NCBI RefSeq assembly: GCF_003071345.1
Contig: NZ_QCYK01000002.1
Span: 868,001-932,000, forward strand
Length of the DNA: 64,000 nucleotides
Direction: 5' to 3'
Source of the DNA: Chitinophaga parva
GTDB taxonomy: Bacteria; Bacteroidota; Bacteroidia; Chitinophagales; Chitinophagaceae
Part shown: piece after piece, positions 63,563 to 64,000 of the stretch
Numbering within the stretch: position 1 is the first letter of the stretch
How the letters are laid out: each line of letters starts with the position of its first letter
Translations under genes and position numbers: made by a program
Notes under the pieces: generated by a model
What the model saw: the letters and a program-made list of their open reading frames with translations, nothing else
Databases searched by the model: none
Told to the model about the DNA's origin: nothing

Positions 63563-64000
63563 ATGAGTTTAACCAACAACCACTTCACCATTGTCCTTGG
63601 TATAGACATTCACTTTAACACGTTGCCGCCGTTTAATCCACTCCATCCTTTCATAGGCCTGGTGCTGGATCCCATGGACTACATTCCCTTCATCGGGGCC
63701 ACCGTGCAGGTGAACGGGCGCAAACGCGGTGTGAGCGATACCAGCGGTATGCTGGTGTTCCTGCGCCATTTCCCGCTCTTTACCGGCCCGTTTGTGGAAA
63801 CACCTTTCATCGCCCATGAATCTGTCAACTTCTTTGGCAGTCATAATACCCACGCGGAGGGCCGCCTGCTCAGTCCTACCACTTATCTCAAAATGACGTG
63901 CAACGATATTGGCATCCCACTCTCGCTGCACCCCGGTAAGAACTGGAAGCCTATCCCATCGCTGTTTGCACCTACCTCTTTCAGCATTCCCGTGCCCACC
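63563..64000 (+). CDS. PAAR-like / Rhs gene, 5' part (cut by window edge)
   Basis: 146 codons are visible from ATG 63563. They match the N-terminus of the Rhs gene at 4003 (GIDIHF-x-LPPFNPL, PFIG-L, MDYIPFIGA, GVSDTSGML, SPTTY-KMTCNDIGIPLS, SLFAPTSFSIP), so this is a second PAAR-like tip protein and probably a full Rhs toxin. It follows the adaptor gene by 78 bp. The toxin domain and any immunity gene lie beyond the window. Confidence 0.85.
   Translation, partial: MSLTNNHFTIVLGIDIHFNTLPPFNPLHPFIGLVLDPMDYIPFIGATVQVNGRKRGVSDTSGMLVFLRHFPLFTGPFVETPFIAHESVNFFGSHNTHAEGRLLSPTTYLKMTCNDIGIPLSLHPGKNWKPIPSLFAPTSFSIPVPT

Overview
The window comes from a Bacteroidota chromosome, most likely a Chitinophaga-type organism (Chitinophagaceae). 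The reasons are three SusC/SusD pairs, an ECF sigma/FecR pair, a type IX secretion sorting domain, TTTG/TAnnTTTG-type promoters without Shine-Dalgarno dependence, and a Bacteroidota-specific type VI secretion system (T6SS subtype iii). No rRNA, tRNA, CRISPR or insertion sequence was seen.

Layout. (1) 1-8408: left arm of the T6SS locus: tssG (cut by the window edge, minus strand), tssN, tssK, two small unknown genes, then a PAAR-like/Rhs polymorphic toxin and a small putative immunity gene. (2) 8465-42389: a block of carbohydrate-uptake genes. It holds a minus-strand susC/susD pair; an orphan gene and a lacI-type regulator; a LacI-linked PUL (susCD, SGNH esterase, alpha/alpha-barrel-like enzyme, Na+/solute symporter, GH2 hydrolase, FAD-dependent oxidoreductase); and a sigma/anti-sigma-linked PUL (ECF sigma, FecR, susCD, large SGNH esterase, and a 1535-residue GH74-like propeller protein with Ig-like repeats and a T9SS tail). 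(3) 42483-64000: right arm of the T6SS locus: tssF and tssE (minus), then on the plus strand the envelope-complex genes (tssO/tssQ-type, tssP, tssR), clpV, tssB, tssC, a flavodoxin-like oxidoreductase, two hcp genes with a DUF5675-like gene between them, two paralogous lysozyme-like effector/lipoprotein pairs, vgrG, a TPR adaptor-like gene and the start of a second PAAR-like/Rhs gene.

How it works together. TssB/TssC form the contractile sheath around the Hcp tube, ClpV recycles it, TssE/F/G/K make the baseplate, TssN/O/P/Q/R replace the TssJLM membrane complex of Pseudomonadota, and VgrG plus the PAAR-like tips carry toxins. The lysozyme-like proteins are likely peptidoglycan-targeting effectors, each neutralised by its co-encoded lipoprotein. 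All recognised T6SSiii components occur here, but a block of about 34 kb of polysaccharide-utilisation genes separates tssG/N/K from the rest.

The most interesting signals are: the duplicated effector/immunity module with a shared N-terminal segment of unknown function; the VgrG-linked adaptor candidate; and three near-identical LacI-family operators, two at the lacI promoter and one inside the signal-peptide codons of the adjacent susC. Others are the heptamer repeat arrays and a GC-rich palindromic insert that seems to have rewritten the start of one immunity gene. Assignments rest on motif and family recognition by eye; no database search was run.
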